Below the pieces are notes generated by a model. That model was given only the letters and a program-made list of their open reading frames with translations, was not told the DNA's origin and did no database searches. A stretch of 7,070 nt of DNA from Candidatus Bathyarchaeota archaeon (GTDB taxonomy: Archaea > Thermoproteota > Bathyarchaeia > Bathyarchaeales > Bathyarchaeaceae): positions 1,115,867 through 1,122,936 of the forward strand of contig CP070828.1 of NCBI GenBank assembly GCA_020344715.1, given 5' to 3'. The translations under genes were made by a program, and so were the position numbers. Below are positions 1-5,215 of the stretch, one piece after another. The stretch's first letter is position 1. The number at the start of each line of letters is the position of its first letter.

Positions 1-24
1 AGCTTCAACTACTTCTTTGAGCAT
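1..24 (-). CDS. Start of an unidentified gene running off the left edge
   Basis: An ATG at 24-22 on the minus strand opens a frame that stays open to the window edge and encodes only MLKEVVEA. An in-frame TAA lies directly before the ATG. A good minus-strand TATA box sits about 33 nt upstream, which places the start of transcription roughly 7 nt before the ATG, as in the short-leader transcripts common in archaea. Eight residues are too few to assign a family. The gene follows the NifX-type gene on the same strand after about 120 bp but seems to have its own promoter. The call rests on promoter geometry and an open frame, so it is tentative. Confidence 0.4.
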
Positions 25-52
25 TTAGATCGAGAATGAATCTTGTGGCAAC

Positions 53-71
53 CATATAAATTTGTGCACAA
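53..71 (-). promoter_or_regulatory. TATA box with adjacent TTGTGCACAA palindrome
   Basis: On the minus strand TTTATATGG (61-53) is a good archaeal TATA box for the gene starting at 24. The perfect 10-bp palindrome TTGTGCACAA (62-71) lies immediately upstream, in the BRE position. Its TGTG and CACA arms resemble the arms of the two elements at 1048-1091, but without the 8-bp spacer. Regulatory use is inferred. Confidence 0.45.
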
Positions 72-145
72 GCTTCCATCAAAGATGCGCGCTCAGTTTT
101 TTCCGATCTGCTCCAACGGCAATTGCAGAAGTCTGTTTTGGGATA

Positions 146-511
146 TTAGTCAATGCAGAGCTTGAGGAAGCTGAAAGCATATTCTCTCACGACGTCCATT
201 ACAGGTGTTTCTGCCTCAACTTTCATTCTGCGTATCCGATATTTATCAAGCATTGCAGATATGCCCGGGCCAAACTCGCTTCCAATTGCTACTTTCACGT
301 TTTGATCTAGTAGAGCCTGAACCACTACGAGTGCTCTCCCATGAGTCTTTGAAGCTGCTGGATTCGTGACTACCTTGACATCTTTGACTTTATTGTTTTC
401 GATATCCACCAAAGTGAAGGCGGTTGCTCTGCCAAAAGCTTTAGACACAACATCTTTCAGCCCGCTCGATCCTTTTGTAGAGAGGGCAATTCGTAGCTTT
501 CTCTCATTCAC
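146..511 (-). CDS. NifX/NifB-type dinitrogenase iron-molybdenum cofactor-fold protein
   Basis: This protein of 121 residues consists of essentially one domain of the Nitro_FeMo-Co family (PF02579; NifX, NafY, NifB C-terminus and many stand-alone archaeal proteins). Features seen are an N-terminal RIALSTKG strand, FGRATAFTLVDIENNKV (the FGRA..F...DIE element is typical), a central NP segment, and VAIGSEFGPGISAMLD, matching the usual V(I)xGxxGPxxxxxL helix start. Known members bind metal-cofactor precursors. Stand-alone forms without nif genes are thought to take part in Fe-S or metal cofactor handling, but their role is poorly known. No nitrogenase gene is visible here. I chose GTG 511 because AGGAG (525-521) lies 9 nt upstream; a TTG at 520 would abut that site. 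It probably shares a transcript with the DUF5320 gene about 100 bp upstream. The family call is firm; the function is open. Confidence 0.85.
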   Translation of the reverse strand: MNERKLRIALSTKGSSGLKDVVSKAFGRATAFTLVDIENNKVKDVKVVTNPAASKTHGRALVVVQALLDQNVKVAIGSEFGPGISAMLDKYRIRRMKVEAETPVMDVVREYAFSFLKLCID

Positions 512-520
512 GCATACCAA

Positions 521-525
521 CTCCT
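521..525 (-). promoter_or_regulatory. Ribosome binding site deciding the NifX-type start
   Basis: AGGAG on the minus strand ends 9 nt before GTG 511. It leaves no spacing to the alternative TTG at 520, so it favours the shorter protein. Confidence 0.5.
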
Positions 526-615
526 AGTTGCCTTTCATGATCCAGATGTGAGATTCAATTCAAGAATTTGGGGGGGAGCTTTGGAGAGCTCTGCAGCGGG
601 GTAAGGTTAGCGATT
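526..615. other. Spacer between DUF5320 and NifX-type genes with two small inverted repeats
   Basis: The spacer holds AATTC-AA-GAATT at 557-568 and GAGCT-N6-AGCTC at 576-591. A run of seven G precedes and overlaps the second. I see no convincing TATA box for the minus strand and no T-tract, so read-through from the DUF5320 gene into the NifX-type gene seems likelier than a terminator. Confidence 0.3.
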
Positions 616-1032
616 TCAAGGTTTCTGTGGGCGCTCTTCTCCTTGAAGGTTCGTCTTTAACTCGTTGATTCTCGCTGCAACTTCGTTCATTTCCCTTTCG
701 AGATCAGCTTTTTCTGCATCTAGCTCTTTTCGGTATTGTTCTATTGCTGTTAATTCCTGCTCTGCGGATTGTGGCGGAGCTCTCGGCGAAGTCATCGGGG
801 GTGGATACGCGTATGGATACGGTGGCGGATAACCCAGCCACCATCGACCGCGTCGTCTACTGAATCCTCTACCAAAGCCTCTGCCATAACCTCGGTCCCA
901 TCCTCTGCCGTAACCTCTACCGAATCCAGGTACGGGATTCATGAATCCAGGGACAGGACGCTCCGCGCAATAGCCCGCCGCCCTTCCAGTTCGAGGTCCT
1001 AGACCCCAAGGTCCTGTTCGGTCTCGTGGCAT
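616..1032 (-). CDS. DUF5320-family Gly/Arg-rich protein with C-terminal coiled coil
   Basis: The 138-residue protein has three parts. Residues 1-33 carry the family signature, TGPxGLGPRTGRAAGYCA followed by VPGFMNP, with the only cysteine at 22. Residues 36-67 are a low-complexity stretch with repeated G(Y/F/W)GRG-type units, then a Pro/Tyr segment (PPPYPYAYPPP). About residues 91-130 are rich in Glu, Lys and Leu with heptad-like spacing and probably form a coiled coil that oligomerises. DUF5320 proteins are typically found beside NifX-type, DUF134 and MinD-type ATPase genes in anaerobes; their biochemical role is unknown. The start is supported by GGAGATGA (1048-1041) ending 8 nt before the ATG. 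It is divergent from the DUF134 gene and probably heads a transcript with the NifX-type gene. Confidence 0.8.
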   Translation of the reverse strand: MPRDRTGPWGLGPRTGRAAGYCAERPVPGFMNPVPGFGRGYGRGWDRGYGRGFGRGFSRRRGRWWLGYPPPYPYAYPPPMTSPRAPPQSAEQELTAIEQYRKELDAEKADLEREMNEVAARINELKTNLQGEERPQKP

Positions 1033-1040
1033 TTCTCAGC

Positions 1041-1048
1041 TCATCTCC
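1041..1048 (-). promoter_or_regulatory. Shine-Dalgarno site of the DUF5320 gene
   Basis: GGAGATGA on the minus strand matches 7 of 8 positions of the GGAGGTGA anti-SD complement and ends 8 nt before the ATG. It implies a leadered transcript, consistent with starting from the TATA box near 1098. Confidence 0.55.
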
Positions 1049-1067
1049 ATTTGTGTGTTTATGCACA
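1048..1067. promoter_or_regulatory. Operator-like element, copy 1 of 2
   Basis: CATTTGTG, 8 bp, CACA: a TGTG-N8-CACA inverted repeat inside a longer direct repeat. The second copy begins exactly 24 bp later. It lies in the DUF5320 leader, downstream of that gene's TATA box, and upstream of the DUF134 TATA box. The binder is unknown; the adjacent DUF134 protein is an obvious candidate. Confidence 0.5.
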
Positions 1068-1071
1068 TAAT

Positions 1072-1091
1072 CATTTGTGGAATAACGCACA
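1072..1091. promoter_or_regulatory. Operator-like element, copy 2 of 2
   Basis: This is the same CATTTGTG-N8-CACA pattern as at 1048, with a different 8-bp spacer apart from its final G. It ends one to three bases before the TATA box of DUF134 and so covers the BRE position for that gene. Conservation of the arms but not the spacer suggests a dimeric protein site rather than a recent duplication. Confidence 0.5.
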
Positions 1092-1092
1092 G

Positions 1093-1104
1093 AAATATAT
1101 AAAA
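1093..1104. promoter_or_regulatory. Shared TATA box of the divergent DUF5320/DUF134 promoter
   Basis: AAATATATAAAA is the strongest TATA box in the window. Read rightward, it places transcription start near 1126, about 11 nt before the DUF134 ATG. Read leftward (TTTTATATATTT), it places start near 1072, giving DUF5320 a leader of about 40 nt that includes its ribosome binding site. I see no better separate TATA box for the minus strand, although CATAAAC near 1060 is possible. Confidence 0.6.
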
Positions 1105-1136
1105 GTTACGGTTCGTATACTACGACGTGACTGAAG

Positions 1137-1469
1137 ATGGGATGGCGACGCAGACGTCGACGCGGACACAGAGGAAGATTCCCGAAGCCGATAAGCATCG
1201 AGAAGGTTCCCGCCGCAGGCAAATTCACTCCCACGCCCCAAGGAAATCCTGAACCTATCGATATCGAGCCAGCCGAGCTTGAAGCTCTCAGACTAGTAGA
1301 CCTAGAAGGTCTCTCGCAGGAGGAGGCTGGAAAGAGGATGGGTGTGTCTAGAGGAACCGTCTGGAGACTCACGCAGAGTGCGAGGAAGAAAACGGCTCAA
1401 GCTCTCACTGAAGGCAGACCGATACGGATTGCCCCTCAAGGTTCAGAACCTGATCGCTCCTCCCGATAA
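1137..1469 (+). CDS. DUF134-family helix-turn-helix protein
   Basis: The protein has 110 residues. Residues 1-14 are an Arg-rich basic head (six consecutive Arg). From about residue 41 it matches the DUF134 (PF02001) core: PAELEALRLVDLEGLSQEEAGKRM, then GVSRGTVWRL as the probable recognition helix (about 70-80), then SARKKTAQAL and a closing EGRPIRI. The fold resembles sigma-70 region 4, so a DNA-binding regulator is likely, though targets for the family are not established. DUF134 members I know often carry cysteines in the N-terminal part; this one has none, so a metal or redox role through cysteine is not supported here. It is divergent to DUF5320 and NifX-type genes, its usual partners, and two repeated elements lie just upstream, which suggests local control and autoregulation. 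Confidence 0.85.
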   Translation: MGWRRRRRRGHRGRFPKPISIEKVPAAGKFTPTPQGNPEPIDIEPAELEALRLVDLEGLSQEEAGKRMGVSRGTVWRLTQSARKKTAQALTEGRPIRIAPQGSEPDRSSR

Positions 1470-1500
1470 CACAAAAATCTGTGCACTGGTTCTCATGCGC

Positions 1501-1526
1501 GCGTGTTTCACGCAACCGGTCGCGAC
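1501..1526. other. Small inverted repeats between convergent genes
   Basis: The 66 bp between the DUF134 stop and the cysteinyl-tRNA synthetase stop contain GCGTG-TTT-CACGC (1501-1513) and the palindrome GTCGCGAC (1519-1526). Neither has a following T-tract, so a terminator role is weak. Confidence 0.2.
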
Positions 1527-1535
1527 GGCTTTCAA

Positions 1536-2804
1536 CTAGAAGATGACTTGGAGAACGAAGTCGATTTTTCTCAATTTATCTATCGCAGTGCGTGCGTCTT
1601 CATATCTTAGCTTCTTTCTCTTGGCCAAGTGGTTCAATTTCCGGACGATGAAAAAGAGAGCATGAAAAGCTGCTTTAACGTCCAAATCACTGTTCATGTT
1701 GTCCTCAAAAGCTGTAACGAGATCTTCAATCAGCTCCTTGGCTTTCCAATGTGTCTCCTCTGATTCAGTCTTCTCTAGACCATGGACCATATTCCTGAAA
1801 ACCTCCAATTTCCAGCTTGCCCTCCTCATCTTTTCGAGAGTGAAATTCAACCGCTTTCTATAATGCCCAGAGATGAGAAAGAAGCGAATATCGGCACCAC
1901 TGTAACCCATTTTCACCAGATCGCCGGGATGGAAAACATTGCCCTTGCTTTTGGACATCTTCTTTCCGTCAACAAAAAGATGCTGCCCATGAAACCAATA
2001 GTGGGCCAACTCTTGTCCCGACACGCTCTCAACGATTGCGATTGTATAATCGTGATGTCTGGCGAGGTTGTCTACTCCTCCTCAGGCAACATCAATGGAG
2101 CGGCCTAGGTACTTGGTTATGGTAGCTGCGTCTTGAATGTTCCAGGATGGTCGACCTTTTCCAATCTCTGTATCCCAATGGTCCGCATCGCCTTTCTTGT
2201 AGCCATGCCAAAGGATGAAATCTCCCCTGTTCCAACGCGTCCCCACATAAGTGTCCCGATGGAACCGACGCTTCTTCTTCGGCCACCTGTCCATATCCAG
2301 CTTCGATAATCTTCCGAACCCAGCAAATTTCAAAGGGTCGAAATACACGTTGCGTCTACTCCTATACGTATAGTAGTACGCGTAGCCCTCGTTCAGCAGT
2401 GCCTTGATGAGTTTAGCAGTTTCCTCCACAGCAGTCGAAGAGCAGGCCATCATGCATGCGGCATACGTGGGCCCCTTCATTCTGAGAAGCTTCGCATCCT
2501 CAGTGAATATCCTTCTATTTCTCTCCGCCAGCTCTTTTGTTGTTACTTCTTCTTTCTGGGCTTCGACTATGGCCTTATCTTCAATGTCAGTTAACGATAT
2601 CAGTCTAACCACATCATAGCCTAGGTATTCCAAGTAACGTTGGAGCAAGTCCTCATAGAGGAATGTTCGGTAGTTTCCTATGTGAGGACGCCTGTAAACT
2701 GAAGGACCGCACGTGAACATTCTGACTTTTTGTTTCTCGTGCGGCTTGAACTTTTCAATTTTTCCTGATAAAGTGTTATAGACTCTAAGCAAAGGCTTTC
2801 CCAT
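1536..2804 (-). pseudogene. cysS: Divergent cysteinyl-tRNA synthetase interrupted by an in-frame TGA
   Basis: The enzyme would charge tRNA-Cys with cysteine. It is class I: C32 lies in TCGPSVY, the HIGH motif is HIGN (41-44), TDIEDKAI follows near 70, and KMSKS is at codons 282-286. The reading frame runs for 422 codons without frameshift, but codon 241 (2084-2082) is TGA. Sequence on both sides aligns directly with the IDIHGGGxDL..HHE segment of the family: IDVA, stop, GGVDNLARHHDY. The piece before the stop is 240 residues; the piece after it could start only at a GTG at 2024, past the HH motif. Full-length enzymes have about 460-480 residues; this frame stops after IDFVLQVIF, where the C-terminal tail with its RxxARxxKD and IRDxL elements should begin. 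Compared with E. coli zinc ligands (Cys28, Cys209, His234, Glu238), the Cys and His at 32 and 250 are kept, but Asp225 and Thr254 replace the other two. It may be a decaying gene, or a working paralogue with a recoded UGA. It starts 71 bp after the disulfide reductase. Confidence 0.75.
2082..2084 (-). other. In-frame TGA inside the cysteinyl-tRNA synthetase
   Basis: This is the only stop between codon 1 and codon 422. It aligns with the first Gly of the family's HGGG segment (E. coli Gly225). From memory, a divergent archaeal branch of the family has Cys here (IACGGIDN), which would make TGA one base from TGC or TGT; I cannot confirm this without an alignment. Confidence 0.7.
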
Positions 2805-2834
2805 GGTTGATGATTAATGATCTAGCAACGAAGA

Positions 2835-2842
2835 TGATATAC
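2835..2842 (-). promoter_or_regulatory. Possible TATA box of the cysS-like gene
   Basis: GTATATCA on the minus strand lies about 34 nt before the ATG at 2804, predicting a leader of roughly 8 nt. No Shine-Dalgarno site is visible before that ATG, which fits a near-leaderless message. The match to a TATA consensus is moderate. Confidence 0.35.
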
Positions 2843-2875
2843 GTACTTCATGTGGGTTACAGCCTTTCTCAGGAT

Positions 2876-4315
2876 TCATGCGCGCGCCGCCTGGTGCCTG
2901 TGCTGCTCAATGAGTTCATGGTAATGTTCAGGCGGCATAAGGGAATTGAACGCTCTTTGTACGACTTCGTTTAACGCTGGGTGGATATACATCCCATTGG
3001 TTATTGGCTCAGCACTTCGCTCTGTAGTGTACATCAAGTTTATGATCTCCTGTATGAGTACAGATGCGTACGGTCCGATGATATGGGCCCCCAGGATTTT
3101 CATGGTTTCCCTCTCAACGATTGCCTTGACGAAACAGTCCTTCACACCCATAGCCTCTCCTTTGGCAGTGTTTTCATATCGGTACATGCCGACTAGCACA
3201 TTGGTTCTTCCATGTTTCTCTATTGCTTCTTTCTCTCGAAGACCGACACTTCCTATCTCAGGATACATGAAGACCGCGTGTGGTACGGCATGGTAGTCCA
3301 CCTTCACCTTCTTCTTCAACACAGCATTGTAGTAGACGACTATTGATTCGTAATTTGCCACATGCTTGAAGAGGTGGCGGCCGTTCGCATCTCCAAAAGC
3401 CCAAACGTTTGGTTGTGAGGTTTCGAGGTACTCATTAACAACAATCCATCCTTTGGCATCCGTTTCGATTCCTCCTTCTTCAGGATGCAGCACGTCGGTA
3501 TTCGGACGTCTGCCGGTTGCAATCAATATCTCGTCTGCCGTGGTTATTGTCGATTCTCCAGTCTCTCGATTGATAGCGACAAGCCTTTTCTTGCCGGTCG
3601 AAGTTGTCTCTGCGTCGCGGACCTCGTGGTTGGTGAGGATCGTCATGTGCTTTTCCAGCTCTCTCTTGGCCAGCGTCGAGACTTCGGGTTCTTCCTGTTT
3701 GAGAAACTGGGGGTTTCTGCCGATGATGGTGACTTTCGATCCCATAGCTGAGAAGAAATGCCCGTATTCTGCAGCTATGTATCCTCCGCCGACAATCGCT
3801 ATGCTCTGGGGTAGTTGATTCAGCTTGAGAACTGTATCGCTGGTGAGATAACCCACCTTCTCCAGCTCCTTTATCGGAGGTATGATGGGCTCTGATCCGG
3901 TGCATAGAAATATCAGTTCTGACGAGATAGTCTCATCGCCAATTTTCAGCGTATATGGACTGACAAACTCGGCGACAGCCGGATAGTAGTCGATATTGCT
4001 GGAACGTGATAGGCCTTGGCGGATCATGTTGATGTCCTTAGTGATGAGAGTCCTCATCCGTTCCATGACCGCTTCGAAGCTTATCTTCTTGATATCCACA
4101 TCTATGCCGAATTCTCTCGCTTTCTCAATTGTTCTCACCAACTCGGCAGGGTATAGCAGCATCTTTGATGGGATGCAACCTCGGGTCAGACAGATACCGC
4201 CTGGTTCATCTTTGTCTATGACTGCCACTTTGATCTGTGGGTCCTGGTGTATCATAGCGTCCACAATATTCATAGCAGAGCCTGTGCCAATCGCTATCAG
4301 ATCGTAAGCCTTCAT
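2876..4315 (-). CDS. FAD-dependent NAD(P) disulfide oxidoreductase (dihydrolipoamide dehydrogenase/mercuric reductase family)
   Basis: Class I pyridine-nucleotide disulfide reductases pass electrons between NAD(P)H and a disulfide substrate through FAD and a redox cysteine pair. Numbered from ATG 4315 (479 residues), the redox pair is C42-x4-C47 in GGICLTRGCIPSK, the nucleotide domain starts at VGGGYIAAEYG (175-185), the FAD-contacting AFGD lies near 310, and the catalytic His-Glu dyad is H445/E450 in HPALNE. Length is normal for the family. The first dinucleotide motif is GTGSAM (10-15), lacking the third Gly. The second strand of the NAD(P) domain ends in IIGRNP, where NADH enzymes usually have Glu, so NADPH use is possible. 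No 2-oxoacid dehydrogenase subunits are present, so the substrate is unknown; a low-molecular-weight thiol or protein disulfide is as likely as lipoamide. In-frame GTG 4324 is an alternative start. Its promoter carries the operator at 4361-4384. Confidence 0.9.
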   Translation of the reverse strand: MKAYDLIAIGTGSAMNIVDAMIHQDPQIKVAVIDKDEPGGICLTRGCIPSKMLLYPAELVRTIEKAREFGIDVDIKKISFEAVMERMRTLITKDINMIRQGLSRSSNIDYYPAVAEFVSPYTLKIGDETISSELIFLCTGSEPIIPPIKELEKVGYLTSDTVLKLNQLPQSIAIVGGGYIAAEYGHFFSAMGSKVTIIGRNPQFLKQEEPEVSTLAKRELEKHMTILTNHEVRDAETTSTGKKRLVAINRETGESTITTADEILIATGRRPNTDVLHPEEGGIETDAKGWIVVNEYLETSQPNVWAFGDANGRHLFKHVANYESIVVYYNAVLKKKVKVDYHAVPHAVFMYPEIGSVGLREKEAIEKHGRTNVLVGMYRYENTAKGEAMGVKDCFVKAIVERETMKILGAHIIGPYASVLIQEIINLMYTTERSAEPITNGMYIHPALNEVVQRAFNSLMPPEHYHELIEQHRHQAARA

Positions 4316-4348
4316 ATCCAACACACGAGGGCAGTATGAATGTGTGAG

Positions 4349-4356
4349 TTCTTAAA
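4349..4356 (-). promoter_or_regulatory. TATA box of the disulfide reductase gene
   Basis: TTTAAGAA on the minus strand lies about 38 nt before ATG 4315, predicting a leader of some 12 nt. It starts 4 bp after the operator at 4361-4384, the same spacing as at the other two operators. Confidence 0.5.
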
Positions 4357-4360
4357 TGTG

Positions 4361-4384
4361 TGTGACTGTTATGAGACAGCAACG
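4361..4384. promoter_or_regulatory. 24-bp palindromic operator, copy A
   Basis: TGTGACTGT, 6 bp, ACAGCAACG. The left arm is identical to copies B and C; the right arm differs at two of nine bases. It is upstream of the TATA box of the disulfide reductase, the position from which TrmB-type proteins can activate. The proposed binder is the TrmB-MEDS protein encoded at 5263. Confidence 0.7.
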
Positions 4385-4550
4385 TTCACGCGCGCGCATT
4401 CCAATCGTTCCGTAGGTAAGGGCGCATAACCGGCATTGCTATGTGCTGGGTCATACTATCTTGTGCAAACTATCCCTAACAATATTGAAGAACCCGCTTT
4501 CTGCATTGTAGACGAGGATCAATTTCGTTTCGATTCCTCATCCTGAAGGC
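4385..4550. other. Intergenic stretch with one imperfect hairpin
   Basis: I see no supportable gene here. GAGGATC (4514-4520) can pair imperfectly with GATTCCTC (4532-4539), giving a hairpin just past the stop of the 79-residue minus-strand gene. Without a T-tract it is at best a weak 3' end signal. Confidence 0.25.
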
Positions 4551-4790
4551 TCAACTGTGACTAAAATACCACAGGTCTACTGTACTCTCCTCTTCAACTA
4601 GACTTCGTGTCGATTTTTCCTTCGACTTACGCGTGATGAACACCGATTCTCCATGTTCCACTCGTTTCTTGACCTCTTCATAATCGATCTTCTCAACTTC
4701 TTGAACTTCAACACTCTGTTCGTCGTCGTCTCTCAAGAAGAATATTTGAAACTCTGGCTTCTCATCCAATTGAATGGTTTTTCCCAGCAT
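4551..4790 (-). CDS. Small acidic protein of unknown function (79 aa)
   Basis: I do not recognise this family. The protein is charged and has no cysteines, membrane segment or signal peptide. Residues 3-20 (GKTIQLDEKPEFQIFFLR) look like beta strands; after an acidic DDDEQ turn, a VEKIDYEEVKKRVEHGESVFI segment looks like helix then strand, and the C-terminus is polar. Coding reality is supported by the protein-like pattern and by its own promoter: an operator copy (4885-4908) and a TATA-like box (4873-4880) lie upstream. The ATG at 4790 directly follows an in-frame TAG, so the start cannot be further upstream in this frame. The predicted leader is about 60 nt, and it contains a different open frame from GTG 4852, so a frameshift near 4790 or a leader peptide are alternatives. 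Confidence 0.55.
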   Translation of the reverse strand: MLGKTIQLDEKPEFQIFFLRDDDEQSVEVQEVEKIDYEEVKKRVEHGESVFITRKSKEKSTRSLVEEESTVDLWYFSHS

Positions 4791-4872
4791 CTTCTTCTAC
4801 TCAACCCACAGCTGTTTAGACAACTTCCATTCACTAGCGTCGTTTCTGACACTCTTTCTTCAGATTAGACGC

Positions 4873-4880
4873 CTTTTAAG
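4873..4880 (-). promoter_or_regulatory. TATA-like box of the 79-aa gene
   Basis: CTTAAAAG on the minus strand begins 4 bp after operator copy B. Transcription would start near 4851, almost at the GTG 4852, about 60 nt before ATG 4790. Confidence 0.45.
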
Positions 4881-4884
4881 TGTA

Positions 4885-4908
4885 TGTGACTGTAAAACAA
4901 CAGTAACA
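4885..4908. promoter_or_regulatory. 24-bp palindromic operator, copy B
   Basis: TGTGACTGT, 6 bp, ACAGTAACA. Both arms are identical to copy C, and identity continues outward to TA on the left and G(T/C)TG on the right, while the 6-bp spacers differ. It is placed upstream of the TATA-like box of the 79-aa gene. Confidence 0.75.
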
Positions 4909-4925
4909 GTTGCTGCATTTCACGT

Positions 4926-5120
4926 CTAGTAGTATTCTTCAACTACGATGACATCTTTCACAGCCAGTCCCGGTATCTTCACGAGGCCTTTCTCCAGCGC
5001 TTGGCGAATCTCAGCTTCAAGTTCGCTGCTGCTTTTTCTGACTGCTTCAAGTCTAAGATCGACGAGGATCACTATTGCGGCTTCCTTAACGCCAGTGTCA
5101 ACAGAAACTTTCTCAGACAA
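4926..5120 (-). CDS. Small protein of unknown function (64 aa)
   Basis: I do not recognise this family. The predicted order is a hydrophobic beta strand (AAIVILVDL, about 14-22), an amphipathic helix (LEAVRKSSSELEAEIRQALEKGL, about 23-45), and a second strand (VKDVIVVEEYY) at the C-terminus. It has no cysteines and no membrane helix of normal length. This strand-helix-strand pattern could be a small cytoplasmic dimerising or ligand-binding protein, but that is a guess. The start is TTG 5120; an in-frame TGA lies three codons upstream and no ATG is available. No clear Shine-Dalgarno site is seen. It is divergent from the TrmB-MEDS regulator and shares operator copy C with it, lying about the same distance from its operator (95-96 bp) as the 79-aa gene does. 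Confidence 0.6.
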   Translation of the reverse strand: MSEKVSVDTGVKEAAIVILVDLRLEAVRKSSSELEAEIRQALEKGLVKIPGLAVKDVIVVEEYY

Positions 5121-5203
5121 GATGATTCAATTCCATCAGAGTCACTTTCTGTGCATTTAGCTTCCAGTTGATATCTTCAGAAGAGACATAGGCGACATGT
5201 GAA

Positions 5204-5215
5204 GTAATAAATATA
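5204..5215. promoter_or_regulatory. AT-rich TATA region read in both directions
   Basis: On the minus strand TTTATTAC (5211-5204) starts 4 bp after operator copy C and would drive the 64-aa gene with a leader of about 60 nt. On the plus strand AATAAATATA would start transcription near 5236, about 27 nt before the TTG of the TrmB-MEDS gene, leaving room for that gene's ribosome binding site. Confidence 0.5.

Noticed and set aside
62..310. 82-codon plus-strand frame over the NifX-type gene
   Set aside because: It is antisense to a well-supported domain and its translation lacks any family pattern.
570..576. Run of seven G in the spacer before the NifX-type gene
   Set aside because: A single homopolymer with no further G-runs nearby, so no quadruplex is supported; it could equally be an assembly-sensitive spot.
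3366..3818. 150-codon plus-strand frame
   Set aside because: It is antisense to the disulfide reductase, whose motifs are clear; a shadow frame.
4555..4561. TGTGACT, a half-match to the 24-bp operator
   Set aside because: No second arm follows at the required spacing, and it overlaps the end of the 79-aa gene.
4511..5067. Repeated 11-mer GACGAGGATCA near 4511 and 5057
   Set aside because: Only two copies, one inside coding sequence, with unrelated surroundings; chance is sufficient.
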